Assembly: GCA_041648735.1 (NCBI GenBank)
Contig: JBAZOO010000004.1
Coordinates: 84,724 to 148,723 of the forward strand
Reading direction: 5' to 3'
Source: JBAZOO01 sp041648735
Lineage (GTDB): Bacteria > Verrucomicrobiota > Lentisphaeria > Oligosphaerales > CAITYL01
DNA length: 64,000 bases
The translations under genes were made by a program, and so were the position numbers. Each line of letters opens with the position of its first letter. Position 1 is the stretch's first letter. The notes under the pieces were generated by a model. That model did not search any database. It had not been told where the DNA came from and saw only the letters and a list, made by a program, of their open reading frames with translations. Positions 33,050 through 41,430 of this stretch are shown in pieces.

Positions 33050-34075
33050 ATGGCCATGCAAAAAGAACGGTTCATCACCTCGCAGTTGAACAAGAAGGAG
33101 GAGCCGGCCGAGGTCACGCTGCGGCCGCAGTGCTTCGCCGACTTCCCTGGCCAGGAGCGGGTCAAGGAGCGGCTGCAAATCCTGGTGCAGGCGGCGACGG
33201 CGCGCGCCGAGCCGCTCGGCCACCTGCTGCTCTGCGGGCCGCCGGGGCTGGGCAAGACGACGTTGGCGACGATCATCGCCAACACCCGCGGCGTCCAGAT
33301 CAAGACCACCAGCGGCCCGGTGGTCGAGAGGCCGGCCGACCTCGCCGGGCTGCTGACCGCGCTCAACGAGGGGGACGTGCTGTTCATCGATGAAATCCAC
33401 CGCCTGCCCATCGCCATCGAGGAATACCTCTACAGCGCCATGGAGGACTTCGTCATCGACATCATGCTCGACCAGGGGGCCGGCGCCCGCTCGGTGCGGC
33501 TGCCGGTGCCCCGCTTCACCCTGATCGGGGCGACCACCCGCCAAGGGCGCATCTCGGCGCCGCTGCGCTCCCGCTTCAACCTCTCCTGCCGCCTCGACTA
33601 CTACGCGGCGGCGGACCTGGTGCGCATCCTCCACCGCTCCGCCGGCATCCTCGGGGTCAAGGCGGAGGAGACGGGGCTCTTCGAGGTCGCCCGCCGCTGC
33701 CGCGGCACGCCGCGCATCGCCAACAACCTCCTGCGCTGGGTGCGCGACTATGCCCAGGTCAAGAACGCCGGCGCCATCACCCGCGAACTGGCCGACGCGG
33801 CGCTGAAAATGCTCGACATTGACGAGACCGGGCTCGACGAGATGGACAACCGCCTGCTCGAGGCGATCCTCTTCAAGTTCCGCGGCGGCCCGGTCGGCCT
33901 CAAGAACCTGGCCGTCGCCCTGGGCGAGGAGGATGACACCATCGAGGACGTCTACGAGCCGTACCTGATCCAGGAAGGCTACTTGATGCGGACTCCGCAG
34001 GGGCGGGTGGCCACCCCCAAGGCCGCCCGCCGCTACGGCGTCCCGGAAACCCCCGGCCAGCCCGACCTCCTCTGA
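33050..34075 (+). CDS. ruvB: Holliday junction DNA helicase RuvB
   Basis: 341 residues from ATG 33050 (a second ATG two codons later is possible). AAA+ motor: LRPQCFADFPGQERVKERL, Walker A GPPGLGKTTLA, Walker B LFIDEIHRL, sensor I IGATTRQGRI, arginine-finger region LRSRFNL, and the C-terminal winged helix (EPYLIQEGYLMRTPQGRVAT). Drives branch migration with RuvA during recombination repair. Forms a two-gene operon with ruvA. The 3' end contains one copy of the GCGGACTCCGC palindrome (33988-33998). Confidence 0.96.
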   Translation: MAMQKERFITSQLNKKEEPAEVTLRPQCFADFPGQERVKERLQILVQAATARAEPLGHLLLCGPPGLGKTTLATIIANTRGVQIKTTSGPVVERPADLAGLLTALNEGDVLFIDEIHRLPIAIEEYLYSAMEDFVIDIMLDQGAGARSVRLPVPRFTLIGATTRQGRISAPLRSRFNLSCRLDYYAAADLVRILHRSAGILGVKAEETGLFEVARRCRGTPRIANNLLRWVRDYAQVKNAGAITRELADAALKMLDIDETGLDEMDNRLLEAILFKFRGGPVGLKNLAVALGEEDDTIEDVYEPYLIQEGYLMRTPQGRVATPKAARRYGVPETPGQPDLL

Positions 34076-34334
34076 CCGGCGCGGCGTGCGCACTCCGCAC
34101 GGGGCGGGGAGGGCGGGGGCGCCGTTCTCTCCCGGCCACCGCCGAATGCCGTGAGCATGGTAGACGTCAGGTGGCCCTTTTGCGATCCTGGGGGTTGCAC
34201 TTCACACTTGACTGTACGCGCGCCTGGGCAACATCATCCCGCCCCGGTTCCCAATGGCCGCCCAAACCGCCGCCCGATGGCCGCGGCAAGCCCAGAGGAA
34301 ATTCGTCGGCGCTGGCGCCTGCCGGCGGCCGGGG
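34076..34334. other. Gap between ruvB and the tRNA promoter
   Basis: About 260 bp with no supported gene. It begins with a GC-rich stretch containing a variant of the recurring palindrome (GCGCACTCCGCAC around 34087), and later holds mixed-composition sequence with no hairpin plus T-tract and no recognisable small RNA or ORF. Confidence 0.5.
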
Positions 34335-34362
34335 TTGCCATCCGCAAAGGAGATGCTATAGT
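34335..34362 (+). promoter_or_regulatory. Promoter of tRNA-Gln
   Basis: TTGCCA (34335-34340), 16-bp spacer, TATAGT (34357-34362), ending 9 bp before the mature tRNA 5' end. The AT-rich -10 stands out from its GC-rich surroundings. Confidence 0.65.
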
Positions 34363-34371
34363 TTCGCCGTT

Positions 34372-34445
34372 TGCCCGGTGGTGTAACGGTAGCACAACTG
34401 ACTCTGGATCAGTTTGCCTTGGTTCGAATCCAGGCCGGGCAGCCA
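34372..34445 (+). tRNA. tRNA-Gln (anticodon CUG), CCA encoded
   Basis: Cloverleaf folded by hand. Acceptor TGCCCGG pairs with CCGGGCA, D stem GTGT/GCAC with loop AACGGTA, anticodon stem ACTGA/TCAGT around the loop CTCTGGA (anticodon CTG, reading CAG). Variable loop TTGC, T stem CTTGG/CCAGG around TTCGAAT, discriminator G, then encoded CCA at 34443-34445. Monocistronic, with its own promoter and terminator. Confidence 0.97.
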
Positions 34446-34489
34446 ATTTCCCACAACCATCTGCGGGACTGATGGTTCCGCAGCCAAAG

Positions 34490-34516
34490 CCGTCCTCCAC
34501 TCGGACGGTTTTTTTT
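34490..34516 (+). terminator. Rho-independent terminator after tRNA-Gln
   Basis: CCGTCC (34490-34495), 7-nt loop, GGACGG (34503-34508), then eight T residues (34509-34516). A second hairpin CTGCGG/CCGCAG (34461-34466 and 34478-34483) lies between it and the tRNA. Confidence 0.92.
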
Positions 34517-34548
34517 GTGGCCCCCCCTCCCCGGCGGCCGGCCGGGGC

Positions 34549-34577
34549 GCGACAAACGGCGGCGGCCGCGCTATGTT
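34549..34577 (+). promoter_or_regulatory. Weak promoter candidate for the coaD-fab cluster
   Basis: GCGACA (34549-34554), 17-bp spacer, TATGTT (34572-34577), placed after the tRNA terminator and about 45 bp upstream of coaD. A promoter is needed here because the terminator isolates the cluster from upstream transcription. Confidence 0.35.
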
Positions 34578-34625
34578 GGCTGGCAGTGGCGGGGCGGGAT
34601 TTTCGCCGGAGAGCCGGAGCGACAC

Positions 34626-35108
34626 GTGAACAAGCGCATCGCCATCTACCCCGGGTCGTTCGACCCGCTCACCAATGGCCACCTGGACGTGATCCGGCGC
34701 GCCGTGCGGCTCTTCGACGAGCTGGTGGTGGCCGTCGGCAGCACCTTCACCAAGGCCCCGATCTTCACCGTCGAGGAACGGCTGCGCCTGCTCCAGGAGA
34801 GCTGTGGCGGCATCGCCAACGTCCGCATCGCCAGCTTCTCCGGCCTGCTGGCGGAGGAGGTGCGGCGGCTGGGGGCGGTGGCAGTGGTGCGCGGATTGCG
34901 GGCGGTCTCGGACTTCGAGTGGGAGTTCCAGATGGCGCTGATGAACCGGGAGCTGGATCCGGCCTGCGAGACGATCTTCCTGATGCCCAGCCCCCAGTAT
35001 TCCTTTGTCAGCTCCACCATGATCCGGGAAATCTCCCGGCTTGGGGGGGACATCACCCCCTTCGTGCCGGCGGCCGTGGCCACGGAACTGCACCGGAAAT
35101 GGGGCTGA
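34626..35108 (+). CDS. coaD: Phosphopantetheine adenylyltransferase
   Basis: 160 residues with a GTG start at 34626 (GGAG 6-7 nt upstream). Penultimate step of CoA synthesis: 4'-phosphopantetheine plus ATP gives dephospho-CoA. Nucleotidyltransferase motif YPGSFDPLTNGHLD at the N-terminus, then GLRAVSDFEWEFQMALMNREL, then the ISSTxxRE-type loop VSSTMIREISRLGGD. Full family length. First gene of the long plus-strand cluster leading into fatty-acid synthesis, where CoA and 4'-phosphopantetheine are used. CoaBC is encoded elsewhere in this window. Confidence 0.96.
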   Translation: MNKRIAIYPGSFDPLTNGHLDVIRRAVRLFDELVVAVGSTFTKAPIFTVEERLRLLQESCGGIANVRIASFSGLLAEEVRRLGAVAVVRGLRAVSDFEWEFQMALMNRELDPACETIFLMPSPQYSFVSSTMIREISRLGGDITPFVPAAVATELHRKWG

Positions 35109-35131
35109 AGCAGCCCCCGGCCGAGGACGCC

Positions 35132-35653
35132 ATGAAACACCAGACACTGCTCCAAATCCAGCTCAAGAACCTGCCGCCGGAGGGGCTGCGCATCGCCGGC
35201 GCGGTCGATGCCGCCACGGTGCTGGACATTGCGCACGACGACCGGGCGACGATCGTCACCCCGGTGGAGCTGGAGCTGCACGTCACCAAGGCCCCCGGCG
35301 GCGTGCTCGTCGAGGGGCAGGCGAGCTGGACGATGCGCAACCGCTGCGACCGCTGCCTGGCCTACTACACCGCCCGGGTCGAAGGGCTGCCGCTGGCCTA
35401 CGCCTTCCCCGACTTCACCGAGGACATCCTGGACTTGACGGAAGCGGTTCGGGACGATATCTTACTCGCTTTTCCGACGCAGAGCCTCTGCGCTGCCGGC
35501 TGCCGTGGCCTATGCCCGGAATGTGGCCAAAACCTCAACGTCCGTGACTGCGGCTGCCGTCAGGAAGGCGCCGGCGACTCCGCCTGGAGTGCGCTGGACG
35601 GGTTGCGGCTGGACGGCGGCCCGGCGGAAGAAGCGGACAAGCACCCCAAATGA
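35132..35653 (+). CDS. yceD: YceD/DUF177 family protein
   Basis: 173 residues. DUF177 proteins lie immediately upstream of rpmF in most bacteria and are linked to 23S rRNA or large-subunit maturation. Visible: the central CDRCL (first Cys pair), then CAAGCRGLCPECGQNL and CGC near the C-terminus, a zinc-binding-type ending typical of the family. The coding frame is one of several open ones here, but only this one has the family cysteines. Start ATG 35132 has GAGGAC upstream. 49 bp separate it from rpmF. Confidence 0.88.
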   Translation: MKHQTLLQIQLKNLPPEGLRIAGAVDAATVLDIAHDDRATIVTPVELELHVTKAPGGVLVEGQASWTMRNRCDRCLAYYTARVEGLPLAYAFPDFTEDILDLTEAVRDDILLAFPTQSLCAAGCRGLCPECGQNLNVRDCGCRQEGAGDSAWSALDGLRLDGGPAEEADKHPK

Positions 35654-35702
35654 GCGTTTGCCGGCCGGAAGTCCGGCCGGACCTGAAAGTGGAGATCCCA
35701 AG

Positions 35703-35891
35703 ATGGCGTTGCAGCAGAGCAAAATGTCGAAGATGAAGAAGCGGATGCGCAAGGGGGCCAACCGCTACCGCGGGATCCAGACCAACGTCTGCCCGAACTG
35801 TGGCGCCGCGCGCCTGCCGCACCGCGTCTGCCTGAAGTGCGGGATGTACGCCGGCCGGCAGGTCGTCGCCACCGACGTCAACGCCGACTGA
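35703..35891 (+). CDS. rpmF: 50S ribosomal protein L32
   Basis: 62 residues: MALQQSKMSKMKKRMRKGAN start, then a zinc ribbon CPNCGAARLPHRVCLKCGMYAGRQVV. It keeps all four cysteines (C+ form), normally associated with zinc-replete growth; no C- paralogue is seen. GGAG about 9 nt before ATG 35703. The plsX start is 4 bp after its stop, the classic rpmF-plsX-fab arrangement coupling ribosome and lipid synthesis. Confidence 0.97.
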   Translation: MALQQSKMSKMKKRMRKGANRYRGIQTNVCPNCGAARLPHRVCLKCGMYAGRQVVATDVNAD

Positions 35892-35895
35892 CCCC

Positions 35896-36924
35896 ATGCT
35901 CCCGTTGGCCGTTGATATCATGGGCGGGGACCATGCGCCCCGCGCCCTTGTCCGTGGCGTCGGCGAAGCCGTGGATTCCGTGGCCGGCCTTGGCCCCGTC
36001 ACCTTGGTGGGGGACGAGGCCGCCATCCGGCGGGAGCTGGCGCTGATCGGCAAGGCGGACCACCCGCTGCTGGGGATTGTCCACGCCCCGGAAGTGGTGG
36101 GCATGGACGAGCCGCCCTCGGCCGCGATCCGCGCCAAGAAGCGCTCCTCGATCACCGTTGCCATGGAACTGGTCAAGCAGGGGCAGGCCGCGGCGGTGGT
36201 CAGCGCCGGCAACACGGGGGCGACGCTGATGGCGGCCACCGTCAAGCTGCGCACCCTGCCCGGGATCGAGCGTGCCGCCATCGCCACCCTGCTGCCGCAC
36301 CGCCGCGGCCGCTTCGTCATGCTCGACTCCGGCGCCAACTCCGAGGCCAAGCCGGAGCACCTGGTGCATTTTGCGGTGATGGGCGACATCTATGCGCGGC
36401 ACATCCTCGGCATCGCCAAGCCGCGGGTCGGGCTGCTGAGCAACGGCACCGAGGACGAGAAGGGCAACGAGCTGACCAAGGCGGCCTTCGGGCTGCTCCG
36501 CCAGGTGCCGACCCTCGAGTTCGTGGGCAACGTCGAAGGCAACTGCCTGTTCGAGGGGAAAGTGGATGTCGTGGTCTGCGATGGCTTCACCGGCAACGTG
36601 GTGCTCAAGACCGCGGAAGGGCTGGCCAAGCTGCTGAGCCGCCTGCTCAAGGAAAAGCTGAAGAAGAACCCGCTGCGGCTCATGGGCGGGATGCTGGCCT
36701 ATGGCGCCCTCCGCGAACTGCGGCAGATCGGGGACTACACCGAGTATGGCGGCGCCCCCTTCCTCGGCGTCAACGGCGTGGTGTTCAAGTGCCACGGCGG
36801 CTCCAACGCCAAGGCCGTGCGCAACGCCATCCGGGTGGCCCACGAATTCGTCTCCCGCGACATCAACAACCAAATTGTCCGGAGCGTGCAAGCGCTCCAT
36901 TTCGCTCCGGCCACCGCCGGCTGA
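35896..36924 (+). CDS. plsX: Phosphate acyltransferase PlsX
   Basis: 342 residues. Converts acyl-ACP to acyl-phosphate, the donor for PlsY in phosphatidic-acid synthesis. Motifs: LAVDIMGGDHAPRALVRG at the start, VVSAGNTGATLMAA, LDSGANSEAKPEHLV, GLLSNGTEDEKGN and VVVCDGFTGNVVLKT. Peripheral membrane enzyme. 40 bp upstream of fabH. No plsY or plsC is within the window, though the double phosphatidyltransferase at 45.9 kb uses the pathway's downstream product CDP-diacylglycerol. Confidence 0.96.
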   Translation: MLPLAVDIMGGDHAPRALVRGVGEAVDSVAGLGPVTLVGDEAAIRRELALIGKADHPLLGIVHAPEVVGMDEPPSAAIRAKKRSSITVAMELVKQGQAAAVVSAGNTGATLMAATVKLRTLPGIERAAIATLLPHRRGRFVMLDSGANSEAKPEHLVHFAVMGDIYARHILGIAKPRVGLLSNGTEDEKGNELTKAAFGLLRQVPTLEFVGNVEGNCLFEGKVDVVVCDGFTGNVVLKTAEGLAKLLSRLLKEKLKKNPLRLMGGMLAYGALRELRQIGDYTEYGGAPFLGVNGVVFKCHGGSNAKAVRNAIRVAHEFVSRDINNQIVRSVQALHFAPATAG

Positions 36925-36964
36925 CGCGAGTCGCCAGCCCCCGGGCGAGGAAAGCCTTTCCGCG

Positions 36965-37954
36965 ATGGAACATTTCGGGATTGCAATTGCCGGCACCGGC
37001 TCCTATGTGCCGGAAAAGGTCTTGACCAACGCCGACCTGGAACGGCAGGTCGAGACCAGCGACGAGTGGATCCGGAGCCGGACCGGCATCCAGGAGCGGC
37101 ACATCGCCGCCCCGGACGAGCCGACTTCGGCCCTGGCGGCCAAGGCCGGCGAACGGGCGCTGGCGGCCGCCGGCGTCGCCGCCGCGGAACTTGACGCCAT
37201 CATCGTCGCCACCTTCACGCCCGACGGCGCCATCCCCAACACCGCCTGCCTCGTCCAGCGCCGCCTGGGGGCGAACAAGGCGCTCTGCTTCTCCATGGAG
37301 GCGGCGTGCAGCGGCTTCATCTACGGCCTGGAAGTGGCCGGCAACCTGATCCGCAGCGGCGGCTGCCGCAACATCCTGCTGGTCGGCGCCGAGAAGATTT
37401 CCAGCGTCGTTGATTGGACCGACCGCAACACCTGCGTCCTGTTCGGCGACGGCGCCGGCGCGGCGCTGCTCCAGCGCGCCGACGCCGGCCACGACAGCCT
37501 GCTGGCCACCCAGCTCGGCGCCGACGGCAGCTACGCCGAGCTGCTGCAAGTCCCCGCCGGCGGCTCCGCCCTCCCCCTGACCGCCGAGCTGCTGGCGCAG
37601 CACATGAACTGCATCAAGATGGAAGGGCGCGAGGTCTTCAAGCTCGCCGTCAACGCCATGGTCGGCGCTTCGCAGGCGGCGATGGCGAAGGCGGGGATCA
37701 CCCACGACGACCTGCGCTGGGTCATTCCGCACCAGGCCAACCTGCGGATCATCTCCAGCGTCGGCAAGTACCTGGAAGTGCCGGAGGAGAAGGTCTACGT
37801 CAACGTCCACAAGTACGGCAACACCTCCGCCGCCAGCATCCCCATCGCCCTGGACGAGCTGGTGCGTTCGGGGCAGGTGCGGAAGGGCGACCACCTGCTG
37901 CTCACCGCCTTTGGCGCCGGCCTCACCTGGGGCGCGGCGTTGCTGAAGTGGTGA
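36965..37954 (+). CDS. fabH: 3-oxoacyl-ACP synthase III
   Basis: 329 residues from ATG 36965. Starts type II fatty-acid synthesis by condensing acetyl-CoA with malonyl-ACP. Catalytic Cys in EAACSGFIYGL, His in IPHQANLRI, Asn in KYGNTSAASIP. N-terminal TGSYVPEKVLTN and DEWIRSRTGIQERHIA are family hallmarks; C-terminal LLTAFGAGLTWGAALLKW. GAGGAAAG lies 11 nt before the start. Next gene fabD follows after 55 bp. Confidence 0.96.
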   Translation: MEHFGIAIAGTGSYVPEKVLTNADLERQVETSDEWIRSRTGIQERHIAAPDEPTSALAAKAGERALAAAGVAAAELDAIIVATFTPDGAIPNTACLVQRRLGANKALCFSMEAACSGFIYGLEVAGNLIRSGGCRNILLVGAEKISSVVDWTDRNTCVLFGDGAGAALLQRADAGHDSLLATQLGADGSYAELLQVPAGGSALPLTAELLAQHMNCIKMEGREVFKLAVNAMVGASQAAMAKAGITHDDLRWVIPHQANLRIISSVGKYLEVPEEKVYVNVHKYGNTSAASIPIALDELVRSGQVRKGDHLLLTAFGAGLTWGAALLKW

Positions 37955-38009
37955 CGCCCCACCCGCCGCCGCCCTCCCCCGCCGCACCCCCCGCCAAGGA
38001 GACCGCTTG

Positions 38010-38948
38010 ATGTTCCGCAAAGTCGCCTTCATCTTCGCCGGCCAAGGCGCCCAGGCCGTGGGCATGGGGCAGGACCTGCCGGCAAGCTCCGCCGCCGCCC
38101 GTGAAGTTTTCGCGACCGCCGACCGCGTGCTTGGCCGCCCCCTTTCCACCCTCTGTTTCGCCGGCCCGGCCGACGAACTCACCCGCAGCGCCAATTGCCA
38201 GCCGGCGATCACCGCGGTGAGCCTGGCCTGCCTCGCCGCCTTCCAGGAGGCGGTCGCGCTGGAACCAATGGCCTGCGGCGGCCTGAGCCTCGGCGAGTTC
38301 GCCGCCCTGGCCGCCGCCGGCGCGCTGGGCTACGAAGACGCCCTCCGGCTGGTGGCCGCCCGCGGCCAGTTCTTCGAGGACGCCTGCCGCGCCACCCAGG
38401 GAGGGATGGCCGCCGTGCTCAACGCCGAGCCGGCGCCGGTCGAACGGCTCTGCGCCGAGCACGAGGTGGACGTGGCCAACTACAACTGCCCCGGCCAGAT
38501 CGTCATCAGCGGTGAAAAGGGGCGGCTCGCCGCCGCCATCGCCGCCCTCAAGGCCGCCGGCATCGGCAAGGTCATCCCCCTGACGGTTGACGGCGCCTTC
38601 CATTCGCGGCTGATGGCCCCGGCGGTGCCGCGCTTCGCCGCCGTCCTGGCGACGGTGCCGGTGGCCGCGCCGCGCTGCCCGGTCATGCAGAACGTGACCG
38701 GCGCGGCGGTGGCGGCGCCGGCGGAAATCCGGCGCAACCTGGAGGCGCAGATCACCGGCAGCGTCCGCTGGGAGCAGTGTGTCCGGAGCATGCTCGCCGC
38801 CGGCGCCGAGGCCGTTGTCGAGTTTGGCCCCGGCACGGTGCTCAGCGGCTTCCTGAAACGCATTGCCAAACAACTGCCGGTGTTCAATGTCGGCGGCGCG
38901 GCGGACCTGGCGAAACTGCGGGCCGACGGCCGCTTCCCCAGCCGCTGA
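38010..38948 (+). CDS. fabD: Malonyl-CoA:ACP transacylase
   Basis: 312 residues; ATG 38010 has AAGGAG 10 nt upstream. Transfers malonyl groups from CoA to ACP. FIFAGQGAQAVGMG start, nucleophile Ser in GLSLGEFAAL, catalytic His in DGAFHSRLM, C-terminal EFGPGTVLSGFLKRI. The nucleophile elbow is GLSLG where most bacteria have GHSLG, a substitution I associate with some PVC-group sequences. It does not remove the Ser-His pair, so activity is expected. Confidence 0.94.
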   Translation: MFRKVAFIFAGQGAQAVGMGQDLPASSAAAREVFATADRVLGRPLSTLCFAGPADELTRSANCQPAITAVSLACLAAFQEAVALEPMACGGLSLGEFAALAAAGALGYEDALRLVAARGQFFEDACRATQGGMAAVLNAEPAPVERLCAEHEVDVANYNCPGQIVISGEKGRLAAAIAALKAAGIGKVIPLTVDGAFHSRLMAPAVPRFAAVLATVPVAAPRCPVMQNVTGAAVAAPAEIRRNLEAQITGSVRWEQCVRSMLAAGAEAVVEFGPGTVLSGFLKRIAKQLPVFNVGGAADLAKLRADGRFPSR

Positions 38949-38998
38949 ACGCCTTGGCCGGCAAAAAGATCCGCGATTCCCAACCTGAGGAGACCCCC

Positions 38999-39745
38999 AT
39001 GAAACTGCAAGGCAAAGTGGCGTTGGTGACGGGCGGCGCCCGTGGCATTGGCAAGGCGATCTGCGAACAGTTGGCCGCCGACGGCGCCCAGCTCGCCATT
39101 GTTGACATCATGCTTGACGTGGCCGAGGCGACCGCCGCCGAGTTCCGGGGCAAGGGGGTGGAGGCCAAGGCCTTCGCCGCCAATGTCGCCAAGCTGGCGG
39201 ACGTGGAGGCGATGGCCAAAGCGGTGCTGGAGGCCTTTGGCCGCATCGACATCCTGGTCAACAACGCCGGCATCACCCGCGACAACCTGCTCATCCGCAT
39301 GAAGGAGGAGGATTGGGACGCGGTGATCGCGGTGAACCTCAAGGGCGTCTTCAACTGCATCAAGGCCGTCGCCCGGCCGATGATGAAGCAGGAGAGCGGC
39401 AAGATCGTCAACATCGCCTCGGTGGTCGGCCGGATCGGCAACCCCGGCCAGATGAACTACAGCGCCTCCAAGGGCGGCGTGATCGCCATGACCAAGACGG
39501 CGGCGCGCGAGCTGGCCCCCCGCAACATCTGCGTCAACGCCGTGGCCCCCGGCTTCATCCTGACCGAGATGACCGCCAAGCTGCCGGAGGAGGCGAAGCA
39601 GGCGTTCCTGGCGAACATCCCGCTCAAGCGCGCCGGCACCGCCGCCGACGTCGCCAAGGTCGTGCGCTTCCTGGCCGGCCCGGAGAGCGACTACGTCACC
39701 GCCCAGACCATCTCGGTGGACGGCGGCATGTACCTGGGGAGCTGA
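38999..39745 (+). CDS. fabG: 3-oxoacyl-ACP reductase
   Basis: 248 residues. NADPH-dependent short-chain dehydrogenase: TGGARGIGKAI cofactor loop, NNAGITRDNLL, catalytic Ser-Tyr-Lys from NIASVVG and YSASKGG, then PGFILTEM and the terminal ISVDGGMYLGS. GAGGAG 8 nt upstream of ATG 38999. Second step of the elongation cycle. Between fabD and acpP in the usual order. Confidence 0.96.
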   Translation: MKLQGKVALVTGGARGIGKAICEQLAADGAQLAIVDIMLDVAEATAAEFRGKGVEAKAFAANVAKLADVEAMAKAVLEAFGRIDILVNNAGITRDNLLIRMKEEDWDAVIAVNLKGVFNCIKAVARPMMKQESGKIVNIASVVGRIGNPGQMNYSASKGGVIAMTKTAARELAPRNICVNAVAPGFILTEMTAKLPEEAKQAFLANIPLKRAGTAADVAKVVRFLAGPESDYVTAQTISVDGGMYLGS

Positions 39746-39751
39746 ACGCCA

Positions 39752-39797
39752 CCCCCGCGCCGGGGGTTGAAAAATGCCGCCGGACATACGACATTAT
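39752..39797 (+). promoter_or_regulatory. GC hairpin and possible acpP promoter
   Basis: The 143-bp fabG-acpP gap has a CCCCCG/CGGGGG hairpin (39752-39766) followed by TTGAAA (39767-39772) and CATTAT (39792-39797) 19 bp later. acpP often needs extra transcription, so an internal promoter would make sense, but the spacing is long. Confidence 0.3.
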
Positions 39798-39888
39798 CGC
39801 CTTTCCCAATGATCCTTCCCCTCCCCCGGGGGGATGATGGTAGATCCCCAAGGGCCCCACAAAAGATCCAACACGGAGAAAACAGCAC

Positions 39889-40125
39889 ATGGCTTCAGTT
39901 GAAGAAAAAGTCAAGGAAATCATCGTCGAGCAGTTGGGCGTCAACCCCGAGCAGGTCGTCCCGGCCGCGAAGTTCATCGAGGATCTCGGTGCCGACTCCC
40001 TGGACACGGTGGAGCTGGTGATGGCCCTCGAAGAGGAATTCGGCGCGGAAATCCCCGATGAGGAAGCGGAGAAGCTGACCACGGTGGGCGCGGCGATCGA
40101 CTACATCGCGAACCTGAAGAAGTAA
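39889..40125 (+). CDS. acpP: Acyl carrier protein
   Basis: 78 residues, strongly acidic. Phosphopantetheine attachment serine in GADSLDTVELVMALEEEF (DSL motif near residue 37). Carries the growing acyl chain. Start ATG 39889 (MASVEEKVKEI) with GGAG about 11 nt upstream. fabF follows after 51 bp, as in most fab clusters. Composition is less GC-biased than its neighbours, as expected for a highly expressed acidic protein. Confidence 0.97.
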   Translation: MASVEEKVKEIIVEQLGVNPEQVVPAAKFIEDLGADSLDTVELVMALEEEFGAEIPDEEAEKLTTVGAAIDYIANLKK

Positions 40126-40176
40126 GCTGGCTTCCCGCCCAGGTTTGCCCGCCCGTTTCCCGTCACACAGGAACCT

Positions 40177-41430
40177 ATGGAACAGATGACTGAGCAACAA
40201 CGAGTCGTGGTCACCGGCATGGGGGTCGTCTCCAGTGTCGGCATCGGCCTGGATGCGTTCTGGGGTTCCCTCGTGGCCGGGAAATCGGGCTTGGGCCCCG
40301 TCACGGCGTTCGATGCCAGCGCCATGAAGACGCGCATCGCCGGCGAGATCAAGGGGCTGGACATGGATCCCTACCTGCCGCCCAAGGAACAACGGCGGCT
40401 GGACAAGTTCTGCCACTACGCCATCGTGGCGGCGGACGAGGCGGTCGCGATGGCCGGGCTCAAGGCCGACGGCGTCAACCCCGAGCGGGTCGCCTGCTAC
40501 GTCGGCAGCGGCGTCGGCGGCATCCAGACCTTGCAGGACCAGGCCCAGGTGCTGTTCCAGAAGGGGCCGAACCGCAATTCGCCGCTCATGGTGCCGATGA
40601 TGATCATTGACATGGCCGCCGGCTTCCTCTCGATCCGCTACGGCTTCAAGGGGCCGAACATGGGCATCGTCACCGCCTGCGCCTCCGGCGCCCACGCCAT
40701 CGGCGAATCCTACTGGCTCCTCCGCCGCGGCGACGCCGACGCGGTCGTCACCGGCGGCACGGAAGCCTGCATCACCCCCCTGGCCATGTCTGGCTTCTCC
40801 TCCATGAAGGCCCTGAGCGAACGCAACGACGACCCGGTGCGCGCCAGCCGCCCCTTCGACCGGGAGCGGGACGGCTTCGTGATGTCGGAGGGCGCCGGCA
40901 TCCTCGTCCTCGAAACCCTGGCCCACGCCCGGAAACGCGGCGCCCCGATCCTCGCCGAGATCGTCGGCTATGGCGCCACCGGCGATGCGTACCACATCAC
41001 CGCCCCCGACCCCGAGGGCGGCGGCGCCGCCCGCGCCATCCGCATCGCCCTGCAGCGGGCCGGCGTCGCCCCCGACGCGGTGGACTACATCAACGCCCAC
41101 GGCACCTCCACCCCCCTCAACGACAAGCTGGAGACGGTCGCCTTCAAGAAAGCCCTCGGCGAGCACGCCCGCCGCGTGGCCATCAGCAGCACGAAATCCA
41201 TGACCGGCCATGCGCTCGGCGCGGCCGGCGGGCTGGAGTCGGTCGTCTGCATCCAAACCCTCCGCACCGCGGTCATTCCGCCAACCATCAACCTGGACCA
41301 GCCAGATCCGGACTGCGACTTGGACTACACCCCGCACACCGCCCGTGAGCGGACCGTCCAATATGCGCTGAACACCAATCTCGGATTCGGTGGCCACAAC
41401 TCCGCCCTGCTCTTCAAAAAGTGGGATTGA
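40177..41430 (+). CDS. fabF: 3-oxoacyl-ACP synthase II
   Basis: 417 residues. Elongating condensing enzyme with the Cys-His-His triad: TACASGAHAIG, NAHGTSTPLND, MTGHALGAAGG. N-terminal VVVTGMGVVSSVG and C-terminal NTNLGFGGHNSALLF complete the fold. Start ATG 40177 with AGGAACC just upstream; ATG 40186 is an alternative. Its last ten bases overlap the start of the pgpH-like gene. Confidence 0.96.
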   Translation: MEQMTEQQRVVVTGMGVVSSVGIGLDAFWGSLVAGKSGLGPVTAFDASAMKTRIAGEIKGLDMDPYLPPKEQRRLDKFCHYAIVAADEAVAMAGLKADGVNPERVACYVGSGVGGIQTLQDQAQVLFQKGPNRNSPLMVPMMIIDMAAGFLSIRYGFKGPNMGIVTACASGAHAIGESYWLLRRGDADAVVTGGTEACITPLAMSGFSSMKALSERNDDPVRASRPFDRERDGFVMSEGAGILVLETLAHARKRGAPILAEIVGYGATGDAYHITAPDPEGGGAARAIRIALQRAGVAPDAVDYINAHGTSTPLNDKLETVAFKKALGEHARRVAISSTKSMTGHALGAAGGLESVVCIQTLRTAVIPPTINLDQPDPDCDLDYTPHTARERTVQYALNTNLGFGGHNSALLFKKWD